Assembly: GCA_022410635.1 (NCBI GenBank)
Contig: JAJVDF010000140.1
Span: 115,331 to 179,330 of the forward strand
Direction: 5' to 3'
Source of the DNA: Tretioscincus oriximinensis
Lineage: Eukaryota; Chordata; Lepidosauria; Squamata; Gymnophthalmidae
Length of the DNA: 64,000 nt
Position 1 is the first letter of the stretch, and every line of letters starts with the position of its first letter. Below the pieces are notes generated by a model. That model saw only the letters and a program-made list of their open reading frames with translations. It was not told the origin of the DNA and ran no database searches. Below are positions 13,055 to 24,700 of the stretch, in pieces. The position numbers and the translations under genes are program-made.

Positions 13055-13687
13055 TCAAATAGAATCATAGAATCATAGAGTCGGAAGGGACCTCCACTGT
13101 CATCGGGTCCAACCCCCTGCTCNATGCAGGATTCATTAAACCATCCCAGANAGATGACTGTCCAGTCTCTGTTTGAAGACTTCCAGGGAAGGCGAACTCA
13201 CCACCCCCTGTGGCAAACTGTTCCACTGATTTATCACCCAGACTGTTAGAAAGTTTTTTCTGATATTTAATCTAAATCTACTCCCTTGCAGTTTCATTCC
13301 ATTGTTTCTAGTCCTTCCATGTGCTAATGAGAACAATGTTGATCCCTCTGCTCTGTGACAGCACTTCAGATATTTGTATACAGCTATCAAGTCTCCTCTC
13401 AGTCTTCTCTTTTGCAGACTAAACATCCCTAGATCCTTTAACCGTTCCTCAGAGGACATGGTTTCCAGACCACTCACCATCCTTGTAACTCTCTTTTGTA
13501 CTTGCTCTAGTTTATCAATGTCCTTTTTAAATTGGGGCCCCCAGAACTGAACACAGTATTCCAAGTGTGGTCGTACCAAAGTACTGTAGAGAGGAATAAT
13601 TACTTCACGGGAGTGAGATTCTATGCCCCTCTTGATACATCCCAGGATTGTGTTTGCCTTTTTCACAGCTGCTTCACATTCCATTTA
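13055..13687 (-). mobile_element. CR1 LINE, 5'-truncated, with open ORF2 C-terminus
   Basis: On the minus strand 182 codons are open from 13684 to 13136 (one ambiguous base). They code the CR1 reverse transcriptase C-terminal region (PLYSTLVRPHLEYCVQFWGP; then DIDKLEQVQKRVTRM). A short 3' UTR ends in the CR1 hallmark tail tctatgattctatgattc. The intact frame suggests a fairly recent insertion. No promoter or ORF1, so not a functional gene. Confidence 0.92.
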
Positions 13688-13739
13688 GGCTTTTCAGTCA
13701 TCTCCCCTTCACCAGGACTGAGGAAGGTTAGGTTTAACA

Positions 13740-13962
13740 CAGTGGTTCCCAATCTTTTTGGCCATGTCCCATCTAAGCATCTCTAAAATCCTGAGCCCCC
13801 CCCCCCCCCCCCCCCCCATGTATAATTCTTATTATTCAAAAAGTGAACTCCTATTCTCATGGAGGAAGCCTAAAAGGCCATTAACTTGTTCTAAACAAGC
13901 TTGCAAATTCTCAAAAATCAAATTGCCCTCCTGTGGGGTATGCCCCACGTTGGGAACCAGGG
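13740..13962. mobile_element. hAT-like MITE with a 22-base C run
   Basis: Inverted ends agtggttcccaatc and cgttgggaacca, with weak flanking duplications (TTTAACAC / TCTAGCAC). A run of 22 C lies at 13796-13817. Confidence 0.5.
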
Positions 13963-13969
13963 ATCTAGC

Positions 13970-16520
13970 ACAAACTTGCTTGGAGAAATTTGTGCTAACA
14001 ACGGAACCAGCCATTGTTCCAAGTTTCAACTTTCCACATTTCAAAGCGAATAATACGAAGTGCCTCTGTTAAAAAGCCGACTGTCAAGTAACTATGGTGA
14101 GTTAACCAGAAGGTTAACTCAGAGGATGTAGTGGAAACAGAGTGGATGGTGTGTGATCTGAAGACAATGCTCAGGGAGAATTAAAATTCTAAACCATTGG
14201 CACTCCTACCCCTCCCTCCCAACTTTTAATGCCAGATTTCTGTCCCTGTGGTGTTTAAAGAGAAACCAACCTGATTTGCGTATGCAATGAACTAGAGGGC
14301 ATTGTAACAGGTGAGAGCACAATGATATCACCATGTTCCAAACAAGACATCCTGGCCTAGTAAACCTTAAGTAAAGGTGATTTAAAATGAAATAGACCCA
14401 CAATAAAGGTTTGTGTAGCCTGCTTTATTCCTGATTTAAATGCATTTGTGGCATTGCTAGTGCAATAATGTAATTTTTTACTCTTGTTACTTAGGAAGTG
14501 CTTACAAAATGCACAANACTTTACATATCTTACTCTCCCTCCCACCTGGTAGATCAGAAATGCATTGCAACTGGAGATAGGAACGAAANGCCTGGGTAGT
14601 AAGGTTTTACCACATACTGAAAACTGTACAGCGTAGGTGCCTGGTGAGCCTAGAGGGAGGTCAATGTAGAGTCTGAGAGCCCCATAGAGAAGGTCCTCCC
14701 GTCCAACTACCACTTGTTTCTCTGAAAGGTACAGGATCTCAGGGCACTGGCAATCTTTCAGTTATGAAGCTCCCTTTAATGGCATAACCTATAAGAGAGA
14801 ACAAGTGGTGTGGATAGGAAAGAGAAAAAGGTATGGGATTTGGGCTCCTTGAAGGATAACAGCTAGACAACATAAATTCAATAAAATAATTATTCAACTT
14901 CTTCTTTCAAAAACTTATTAATGTAGTGGATCTTTGTGGGCAAGAAAAAAAACACATTTCCACCCAACCCCCCATTTCCCTTCTTCATTTCACCATTAAA
15001 GAGTTAAGGCCCCTAACTATTACTCACTTTCTTGAACTACTGTCCTTTTAAATCTATTATTTCCTTCCAAAAGGATTAGTCACTCAAACTAGATTCTGAC
15101 TCAGTAGTTGTCAAACTGGTTTTCTTGCTTTCTCTTTTTTTGGTTTCCTTCTTTCTCTCCATCTATTCTTTGGGAGGTTTTCTGGCAGTAGAGAAGGTGT
15201 AAATTTTGGTTAAGATATATATTTTTTTTAGCATCTTCTTGTCCCTCTCCCAAATTCAGATCCTCGTCCGTTGCATTAGCTGTGGGTTCTTGAGCAAAAA
15301 ATTATTTTGGTATATTGATGCACAAATAATGAGGTCTTGAGAAAAGTCCTCAAACCATTTCAGCTCTCCCAGATAATAATGAAATAAAAGATTCCTGTAG
15401 CAAAGTCCTACCTATTTTCCATAACCTGACCCCTCACACTTAGACATTCTAAATTTAAATTTGGTTCAGTGTTTCTAAAAACAATGCTGGCACTCCCACT
15501 CAAAATGTATCTGGAAATCCTCACAGTCCCAAGCAGGATATTACTCTTTGTACTGTTGTGATCTGCCCTAGGATCTAAAAGTGATATAAAAATTATTAAA
15601 TAAACTAACTATAGTTTGGGCATAAGGTTCCCACATTAAAACTGGGATAGGGCTTTGTGCATTTAATAGGGAGGGAATAGAGGACTCTTAAACANGTGCA
15701 GTTTGCAATGCCTGCTATACATGATAGGAAAATCACCTTTTCATACCTATTACAGGTGCAAAGCTCTGTTTTTATGTAGGAATCCTCATTTGGCATTTAG
15801 GGCAGGATATCAATGACAGGATTTATTTTTAATTATTATAAAAACACGATGAAAATGAAACAAATACCGTACAGTAAATCATATAACAAAATAGACAAAA
15901 CAAACAAAAATAAATAATACAGAACAATTATGAGGACCCACAATGACAGGATTTGGAAAGCTGATAAACTGAATCACCATGGAAAACAGAATAAAGGTCT
16001 TATCACTTTAAAACCTGTACAGAAAAGGATATATGAGTAGACATGCTCGTTTGCTTTACAAGCAGCATCTGCTTAAACTACTTTTTTCTACAGCTTTTAA
16101 AGTTATAGGATTTCTATTCTTTTACTCCATTTGAAGAATTTAGCCCAGCAATTAGGGAGTGGGAGATAATTCCATTAATAACCTAGGATTACCGCATAAA
16201 AACCAGGATAAAACTTTGCATATTTAATGGATATGGAAGAGATGAATTTTCACCAGGTACAGCAACCGTGAGGAAAATCACTTTTTCACACTTATTAAAG
16301 GTGCTTAACATTAAAAAACAAAACCTAAGCTAATGGCAACTGGTCCCATCGCTTCAAGGCTGATAGAGGGGGAAGAACTGGTAGCAGAATGAGACGTTAT
16401 TTTCTTGGGCTTAAGATCACTGTAGACAATGATNGCAGCCATTAAATTGAAAGACTTTGCTATGGCAAACCTAAATATATGTTAAAAAACAAAGACATCA
16501 TCTTGCCAACAAAGGTCCAT
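13970..16520. other. Intergenic DNA, no gene seen
   Basis: AT-rich with many stops. No repeat with clear borders was found. Confidence 0.4.
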
Positions 16521-16524
16521 ATAG

Positions 16525-16745
16525 TCAAAGCTATGAGACTCAGTTTGGTGTGGTTCTAGACTCTTATCTGGTATCCTCCTGGTTCGATTTCTTCCACACT
16601 CCTCCATGAATTCTCTCAGTCTGGCCTCCTTCATAGGGTGTTGTGAAGAAAGCAATAAAAATGTGCTCTACTCTTTGGTGAAATAAAAGAGCATTATAAA
16701 GAAACATTAATTATCATCATCATCAGTAGTAGTAGTATAGTAGTG
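16525..16745 (+). repeat. SINE family A, degenerate, with ATC/AGT tail
   Basis: Reads gagactcagtttggtgtgg, a B-box-like ggttcgatttc, then cctccatgaattctctcag and a trinucleotide tail (atcatcatcagtagtagt). Confidence 0.55.
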
Positions 16746-16821
16746 ACGCCTGGCTGTGAGAGTTACACCATAAGGCAGGCAGAGCTCTGAAAACGGGTAC
16801 TTTTAAATTATGACACTAGAG

Positions 16822-17339
16822 TAGGCTGACCAGATGACCCCTTTTTGGGGGGGAAACCCGTTTTGGGGGTGTCTATCCCGCCCTCCCGGGGGGGGGCATT
16901 TCCCCGGTTTTTGCTGAGGAAAAATCACTGCATCACCACTAGTGGGTTCTGACAACCGGGGCCAGCTCCTGAAGGCACCCTCCACTCAGTAAAAAATAAA
17001 AATTCTCGTGCACTTCAAACAATTCTCACACACTTAAAAAATTTTTTTTAAAAAAAAACAATACACTGCACCCCCACTAGGGGTCTCTAGCAACTGGGGC
17101 CAGCTCCTGAAGGCACCCTCCCCTCTGTAAAAAAAAATAACGAATTCTGATGCACTCCAAAAATTCTCACACAGTTAAAAAATTCTCACACACTTAAAAA
17201 AANTCCTACATGCTTCACAGATTTCTCGGGCAGGAATTTCAGAAGGGAATGCATGTTGGTGGGTAATATTTATGAATATGCAAATTAGCATGAATATTCA
17301 TTACCCCCGGTTTGGGCCTCAGAAAATGCGGTCAGTCTA
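16822..17339 (-). mobile_element. hAT-type MITE, family H, copy C (reverse)
   Basis: 518 bp with a perfect 8-bp duplication CACTAGAG (16814-16821 and 17340-17347). Starts TAGGCTGACCAGATG, ends GGTCAGTCTA. Contains two ccactag-type blocks (16937 and 17084) and the family's ttctcacacactt repeats. Confidence 0.88.
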
Positions 17340-17754
17340 CACTAGAGAAGACTTTTCTTTGAAATTTCCTTGGACTGAAAGGAGAGAGAAAAATCAGTCA
17401 ATACTAAAACAAATAACTCCAANTGCTAATTAGATGAAAAAAAATACTAAAGCCGTCTGGATCTGAACTACTTTTGAGCAGATAAATAGGACTCCCCGGG
17501 AAAGACCTTGGCCTGATTTGCACTTGGCCTGACTTCATTCCAGAAAATGATCTAAGAGGTTTGCTTTGCTGATGCCATTCCAGCACAAGGCTAGGATTTT
17601 GCTGCTTTCCAAACATTAAAAATACTCATTCTCATCCATCCTCCGAATTACATCCATCTCAGGCCATGCAGCAATGTCATGGACTTTCCATATCATTGCG
17701 TGCCAAGGTTAGAACGAGGCTGGGCAGAAAAGGATTCCATTTCCCCTGCTTAAT

Positions 17755-17965
17755 TTCAGGATTCAAGAAATCCTCTGGGATGGAGCAACAGTCAGGACTC
17801 TTGAAATACCATTTGCAGGGAGTCATGAACAGGAGCATATTTTGCTTTCCTCTGTTCGGACTGCCCAGGTGCATCTGGTGGGCCTCTGTGTGACACAGAA
17901 TGCTGGACTTGATGGGCTGTGGCCTGATCCAGTATGGGTCTTCTTATGTTCTTATGTTCTTAATG
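17755..17965 (+). repeat. LINE 3' end, CR1/L3-like, with (TTATGTTC)n tail
   Basis: Shares gaaataccatttgcaggg and tgctggacttgatgggc with copies at 38425, 33600, 34640 and 60415. Ends in repeats of ttatgttc. Confidence 0.65.
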
Positions 17966-17969
17966 TGTG

Positions 17970-18440
17970 TGTGTGTGTTGTCTGCACGTCTAATGCAGCA
18001 AAAACAAATGGGATCAAATGCATTTGCATCCACAACTTATTGTCTCTAATGCACATTTAATGCAAGAAAATACTGCCTTTCAGTGAAGATTAGGGATGAG
18101 AGGGAAATGAACCCTAGTTGTCTGCACACACTTAATTACCAGGAAAAAAGCAGGGTAGGAGTGCTACTGCATCATTAATGGGTGCACAAAAGAGGAAAGT
18201 TCAGCAGATGTTTCAACCCCGGCTTTAAACTGCACCAGCTGAAATTTCTTATTTTTGCAACCCCTGGTCTGCTTTCCTACGTCTAAGTCATCCTTTGTTT
18301 CATGCATATAGATGCAGCGCACCTCGAGCCTTTACTTAATGCAATTGACGTTCCCTTTCAGCCACAGATCCGTTCAATCTAGTTCAAGTTCGACCAGACA
18401 CAATACAAAACATCACACACGTGACTCTTTCCAAAAGGCA
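17970..18440. other. Intergenic DNA before the CDK5RAP3 promoter
   Basis: No exon or repeat recognised apart from the (TG)n traces near 17962-17980. Confidence 0.4.
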
Positions 18441-18467
18441 GCTTTGTGAAAAGCCCGACAGCTTCCG

Positions 18468-18482
18468 AGCGCCACCTAGTGG
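18468..18482 (-). promoter_or_regulatory. Candidate CTCF site upstream of CDK5RAP3
   Basis: The minus strand reads CCACTAGGTGGCGCT, which fits the known CTCF core (CCAC-Y-AG-R-K-GGCGCT) throughout. It lies about 280 bp before the start codon and about 100 bp before the CCAAT array. Occupancy is inferred. Confidence 0.55.
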
Positions 18483-18554
18483 CTAGTAGTCGTTGTTCAC
18501 TCTTTTCCCCAATTCCAGCTTCCCAGCATACACTTCGTACTTCCTTTTCCTCCT

Positions 18555-18761
18555 TGGTGAATTTCGGAGACCAATCAGAGACAGGGATGCGTGGCCTTTT
18601 GCGGCAACCCCATTGGAGGTCGAAAAAAAATGGGTGGATGACAGTAGTTGACACCTGATTGGTTACGGTGGTGAAAGCTTTTTCCATAGTCCACGTCGAT
18701 TGGCTGTCAATGCGGAAAAGCCAGCCTTACTGCGAAGCGTTAGCCGGGCACAGTAGATACC
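18555..18761 (+). promoter_or_regulatory. CDK5RAP3: CDK5RAP3 core promoter: four CCAAT boxes in a regular array
   Basis: CCAAT at 18571-18575 (plus), and ATTGG, the reverse orientation, at 18612-18616, 18658-18662 and 18699-18703. Centre-to-centre spacing is 41, 46 and 41 bp, ending about 60 bp before the ATG. Such arrays are typical of NF-Y promoters without a TATA box, and none is seen here. CCACGTCG at 18691-18698, beside the last box, is one base from the CCACGTCA core bound by ATF6/XBP1. CpG density is higher than in flanking DNA. The transcription start cannot be placed. Confidence 0.65.
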
Positions 18762-18767
18762 ATGCAG
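18762..18767 (+). CDS. CDK5RAP3: CDK5RAP3 coding exon 1 (residues 1-2)
   Basis: Only ATG CAG is coding, followed by the donor gtgggc. Human exon 1 likewise codes only Met-Glu. It sits about 60 bp after the last CCAAT box. The start rests on this match and on the exon 2 reading frame. Intron phase 0. Confidence 0.85.
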
Positions 18768-21700
18768 GTGGGCAACTTAAAACCTTTTTAATAATAAAGG
18801 GAGCGGGGGGGGGGGGGAGCATGCAGTTTCATCAGGTTGCTAAGCAACCCACTTTCCCTTATTCGTCTCCTTTTGCAGGATGGAGCATTTTCTTTTGTGT
18901 CCTCTGATATAATGATGCTTCCAAACATAGGTTAGGGAAAGTCAACTTTTTCTATTCATTTTGCTTTTTCTACTCATGTTTTCCTTGGCTCTTGTTTTCT
19001 AAACCCTGCTATGAAGTATATTATTCATGGCTATTAAACAGGGAGACAGCATGAAATGCATGGACTGGGGAAATGTAGTTGATGTAATTCCTTTCTTTCA
19101 AATGATACCAACATGGATATTCACTACTAAATATGCTTTCTCTAGGGTTTCCAGATAAATCCTAGGCACGGATAGCTCAGTTGCTAAGGAATTCGTCTCT
19201 CGCCTGGGAGATGGGGTTTTGAAGCCCTGTGTGGGACGTGGGGAGGGGTGAGCACCTTCCACTAGCCTGTAGCTGTAGCCAACCCAGCTATTCGAAAGCA
19301 TGAATTGCAAGAAATTGCAACTGACTGCAAGTAGATATATGGGAACCACCACAACATGGTGGGGAAGATAGAATGGAAGCCTTCGGGCAAAAATACCCTT
19401 GTAAGCTGTTTTTAGTCCCTTTGAAGGTGACAAAAAGGGAGGTATAAGAACCTTCTTCTCCTTCTTCTTCTTCTTCTCCTTCTCCTTCTTCTTCTTCTTC
19501 TCCTTCTTCTCCTTCTCCTTCTTCTGCTTCTCCTTCTCCTCCTCCTTCTTCTTCTCCTCCTCCTTCTTCTTCTTCTTCTTCTTCTCCTTCTTCTTCTTCT
19601 TCTTCTCCTCCTTCTTCTCCTTCTTCTTCTCCTCCTCCTCCTCCTCTTTCTTCTCCTCCTNNNNNNNNNNNNNNNNNNNNNNNNNNNNNNNNNNNNNNNN
19701 NNNNNNNNNNNNNNNNNNNNNNNNNNNNNNNNNNNNNNNNNNNNNNNNNNNNNNNNNNNNNNNNNNNNNNNNNNNNNNNNNNNNNNNNNNNNNNNNNNNN
19801 NNNNNNCTTCTTTTTCTTCTTTTTCTTCTTTTTCTTCTTTTTCTTTTTTCTTCTTTTTCTTCTTTTTCTCCTTCCCCTTCCCTTTAATGGATATAGAAGA
19901 AAGGAATTGTCACCAGGTGGCTTCTAATGCCTGCAGCACCTGGGGAGGGAGGAGAATCCATTTTCATAGCCATTAAAGGTGTAAACATTTATCCCAGGCT
20001 TTCTCTTGTCAACCCTAACATAGACTCTTTCTGCACTGTAGGAGATATCTTGAAATAGGAACCCACTATCTGCACATTTGAGCAAACTATGACAGGTCTG
20101 AGTTTTATTCTGGAGTATATCTTGGTATAAGGACCTACTGTTTCTTGATAGCGCCAACTTTGCATGACCTCAAATGTGAATGGCGGCCCCCTATTCCAAG
20201 ATATATCCCGGAATAAGCTTTAGTGTTCTTTGTTGTTCTAGTCTTCACATCAATTGATTTTTTATCATCTCCATAATTCTTCACTACATCCTTTTCTGTA
20301 AAAGAAGGGAGCCCCATGTCTTCCAGTTTATTAAAAAAAANAAAGATTGAAGCATTTTTGTTCTATTCCCCTCTCTAAATTTTATTGTGCATCTTGTGAA
20401 TATCTAATAAATGTTGCTGCATCTATATGAAGGGAGCCCCATGTCTTCCAGTTTATTAAAAAAAAAAAGATTGAAGCATTTTTGTTCTATTCCCCTCTCT
20501 AAATTTTATTGTGCATCTTGTGAACATCTAATAAATGTTGCTGCAATATTAAGGTCACTGTATGGAAATGAGGATGTACACCTTATTGCTTACAATGGAA
20601 TTAAAATTCTCCCCTACATCTAGGCAAGAGGAGCTTTATAGAGCTCTCGTAACTAAGCTGTAGAATAGTTGCCTTGGTGGGATTTTGTTTCAAACTGTTG
20701 GTTTCGACCATTTAAGAAGCAGATTTCTTGTAATAAAGTTTGCCCTTTACATTTTACGTTCTAGTCTCTGTGATTATTACAAAACTAACAGTCAGAATTT
20801 AAAACAAATACAAATATTTTTTATTAAAATATGCTTTAGTATTTACGCATTGCAAACAAATGTTGCTTTGTTGTGGCATTATCTACATTGTCTATCCGTG
20901 TGTGTATGTGAGTATGTCAATATATAGAATCTCAGGACTGCAATTACCGTTGTGACTTCCGTCTGTTTCTGCTTCAACAGGACTATCAAAACTTGCCAAT
21001 TGACATACAGACAAGCAAACTCCTGGGTATGAATCTTGTTTTGTTTATCTGTAAAAAAGAAAAGGCAAACAGATGTTCGCTTTGATGGCTCTATTTTGAA
21101 TGCGCCCATTATAGTAAAAATAAAGATGTTTTAACGTTATACAGATGTAATAAGAAAAGACTTTCACTTTCAGGCACTGTTATTATTTTTAGTTGGTTCT
21201 TATAACAGTGGGTTTTTAATTATTCTGAGCCCAATGTGTATAGGGCAGGACAAAACTGCAAATAAATACAGGTTTAACATGGGAAAGACCCTTCTAAGAT
21301 TGAGGTTGATTCTTGGATCCCATCTGCCTTAAATCTGGAATAGAAGCCTAAATAATGAGCTTCTGGGCCACATCAGTCCACATGTTAGTGGAGATCTGTG
21401 AGACCCTATAACCTCAAGTATGCTCAGCCTATAAAGGAGGGAGCATGATCCCACCCAGGGAGATCCTGGTCAGGTGATTCTACTGACTAGAGTTACCAGA
21501 AAAAATGCAGGACAAGAGTTATGCATCTTAAATGGTTGTAAAAAAAGAAACGATTTCAACAGATGCAGCATATAATGCCAGCCAACAGCATCTTCTGAAA
21601 TTTCATTTTTGATACATCAATTATATGTGCACCTTCTTACCTTTCTGGGGGTAACCTTAAGCAGGACCTGGTCCGGAACATGGGAGTTGTGCAGGAGGCA

Positions 21701-24700
21701 CTCTGTCCTTGTTTGCAAATACTGTGGCAGGAGATGCATTTCAGTAGTGCATCATGCACCACTGAAATTTATCACTGGAGGCTCTGGCATGAGGGACATT
21801 TGGTAGAAAGGGCAATATAAATAAAAGTAATTGCTATTATTTCTTAACCCTTGAAAACCTTGGTCCTGCTTCAGAAAATCACCCATGTTTTGAGGCTGCA
21901 AAGGAACCTGGCTTAGATCAACATGCAGACCATTACATGCAACTATTACAAACCCTGCCTTTTCATGGCTGGGTCAAGCAAGCTTGGATGGTCCCAGTCT
22001 CATTGATTCTGACTACGTATAGAAAGTGCAGAACTGGCCTTCATCTCTACATGGCAGCTTCAGTACAATTTCCTTGACAACAGTGTGGAAGTAGTTTTAT
22101 CAATTCTTTTGTGATGTTGCCTGCAAACATTTTCCTTCATTTAACAAGACTGACATCTTTTTCCAGACTGGTTAGTGGACAGGAGACATTGCAGCTTAAA
22201 ATGGCAGGGTGAGGTCCGTATTGTACGAGAGAAAATAGCTGCAGCCATCCAGGATATGCCTGAAAATGAAGAAATCAAGCAACTTCTGTCTGGCGCATGT
22301 AAGTATTTCAGGCTTTCCTTGTTGGAAAAAAGTAGCTGATGCTCACAGGAGGAGACATAGACTCTTTCCTGTTAGGTACCTCCTATCCTATATTTCTGCT
22401 CTCCCCTTTTTTACCCTCTCCTTTGTTTTTTTGAATCGCTTTGCCCGCCGGCGGGAGCCCTCCAGCGGGTGATTTAGCTCTCCTCATTGGTCTGTGGCCA
22501 TCCAGAGGTGGTGCCCTGCTTTCCTTTATAATGCAGTCTCTCCCTTCACTTTCTGTTCTACCTCTTTAGTTACTACCGGAGTTAACTTCTGACTTCTGGC
22601 TTTATTACTGGACTTAGCCTTTTTTTTGAATAAAAAAGAACCAAACCTTATCCTGGGCTATATCTGGGAATAGGGAGCTGCCACCCACATGTCAGTGTAC
22701 ACTATGGCAGGCCCTCAGTTTTTTTCTCTTCTTCTAGATATTCACTATTTCCATTGCTTGAGGATTGTGGAGATTCTTAAAGGGACAGAAGCTTCCACTA
22801 AAAACATTTTTGGGCGCTATTCTTCTCAACGTATGAAGGTTAGTAAGAAAGTGGGAATGAGCTTCACATATTATTCCATATCACAAAGTTTGAATTCCTC
22901 AGTAGGAATGATCCAGACCTCTCTCCCTGGACTATATCAATATCNTTTTTCCATTTTTCCAAGGCATTGATTCAGATCGATAGGTCGATAGATTGATAGA
23001 TTGATAGCTCGATGAATCAGTAGCAGCAATGAGAGGAGATCTCTGTGGCCAGCAGGGCTGGGCAATGCTTGTGAGCTAAGTGTTCTAACTGTCTGTGACA
23101 GAATAAATTGATTCAGCACTGCAAAAATTAAAGACCATATCCTGATAGAAACATATTGGGCTTATTTGTTCCCACACAATTTCATTGTTACATAATTTCC
23201 TAGGGTGTAAAATGTGCCAAAAAAGTGTGATCACATTTAATTGTATTTNAATGATGCTCTAGTTTAATACAGCGATCACTCTATGCTTTCTTGTAAAGTA
23301 TTGCATTTGTAAACTTGGAGAAGTTGCTGCATTAAATTAAAACGTAGGTATTTGTTAAGTATTTATGACTGATACTTTGGTATCTTAATTTACATTAATA
23401 AATAGCAATAAATCATCAGCGGACTTGGATATCATCTGCAGCCCTCCAGAGCCCAGCGTCAAAGCTCACGTGAGCTGGTGTAGACCAGAACCATCGAGCA
23501 ATCACTGCTGTTGAGATAAACACTTGGCTGTCATCCAAACCAGGCCCACTGGTTCTGATCACAATCTTTGAGTGCAGAAATGCCCAAAGTCAGCAATTAT
23601 GGAGTTGACTGCCAAGCAGTTTTCTGACCTGTATGCTTTTACCTAATTTGTTTAAACCTCTCCTTTATTCTTCCTTCCATTCCTTTTTTCTTAGGACTGG
23701 CAGGAAATTGTATCGTTATATGAAAAGAATAACACCTACTTGGGTAAGATAATTCTTTAAGGAGCTGAGGTATTAATTATGTGGCCTAGAAGTGATCAAA
23801 CCGTAGCCCTCTAGTTGATCTTGAATTGCAGTTCTTAAGGGAGACCATAGTTTGGGCCATCTTACCTAATCCACCCATTCACCAGATCTTTAGGTGGTGG
23901 ATTGTATATATTACTCCTTGCTGAGACATAACGAGTGCTTTTTGGAATACGAAGGCAAAAGCTACATGCCTGAATGTTGAGGAAACAGTAAATGGAGGGA
24001 GCAGTCTGATAAAGTCAATCTTTCTTTTGCTTCCTCTGTTGCAGCTCTATACATGCTTTGTTGCAATGTAGTATAGAGTCATATCCGCTACATGGAAGTT
24101 GGGTTAATCTGACAAGTATGTGAATAATCAGTTCCTCATGTCTTCCTCTCTTGTCTACAGTGGAACTGGCCAGCCTTCTGGTTCGGAATGTCAACTATGA
24201 AATCCCTTCGCTCAAAAAGCAGATTAGCAAATGCCAGCAACTACAGCAAGAATATAGCCGCAAGGAAGAGGAGTACCAGCTGACTGCTGCCGAGACAAGG
24301 GAGCGTTTTTACAGTTCCTGCAAACAATACGGGATTACGGTATAGTGCTGCTTGATACAGGCAGAATCCTAATTTTAACTTAGCTCTTAGCTATAATAAT
24401 CAAGTCCAGCTTTAAAGAGCTGTACGGTGGAGTATCTCACCAAGCTAGAAGATGTGGGCCGTTGACTGCCAAGCAGTTCTCTGACCGTATGCATTTAAAT
24501 TAGAACAGTTTGCACACAGCAATGTTAAGTGTGTTCTAAATGTCACCAGTGCTAAGTAGATCCACAAATGATTAGCGAGTTATTCTAAATATTGGCCTTT
24601 TTGTAGTTACCTTCAGAAACAGGTATTCTGCTCCTGCCTGACTATGACTGGGTAAAAACACATCATCTGACATGCAGAACACAGGAGGCCTGGAATGTAG

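Noticed and set aside
18571..18698. Canonical ER-stress element (ERSE or ERSE-II)
   Set aside because: The CCAAT-N9-CCACG and ATTGG-N-CCACG spacings are not met; only a UPRE-like CCACGTCG is present.
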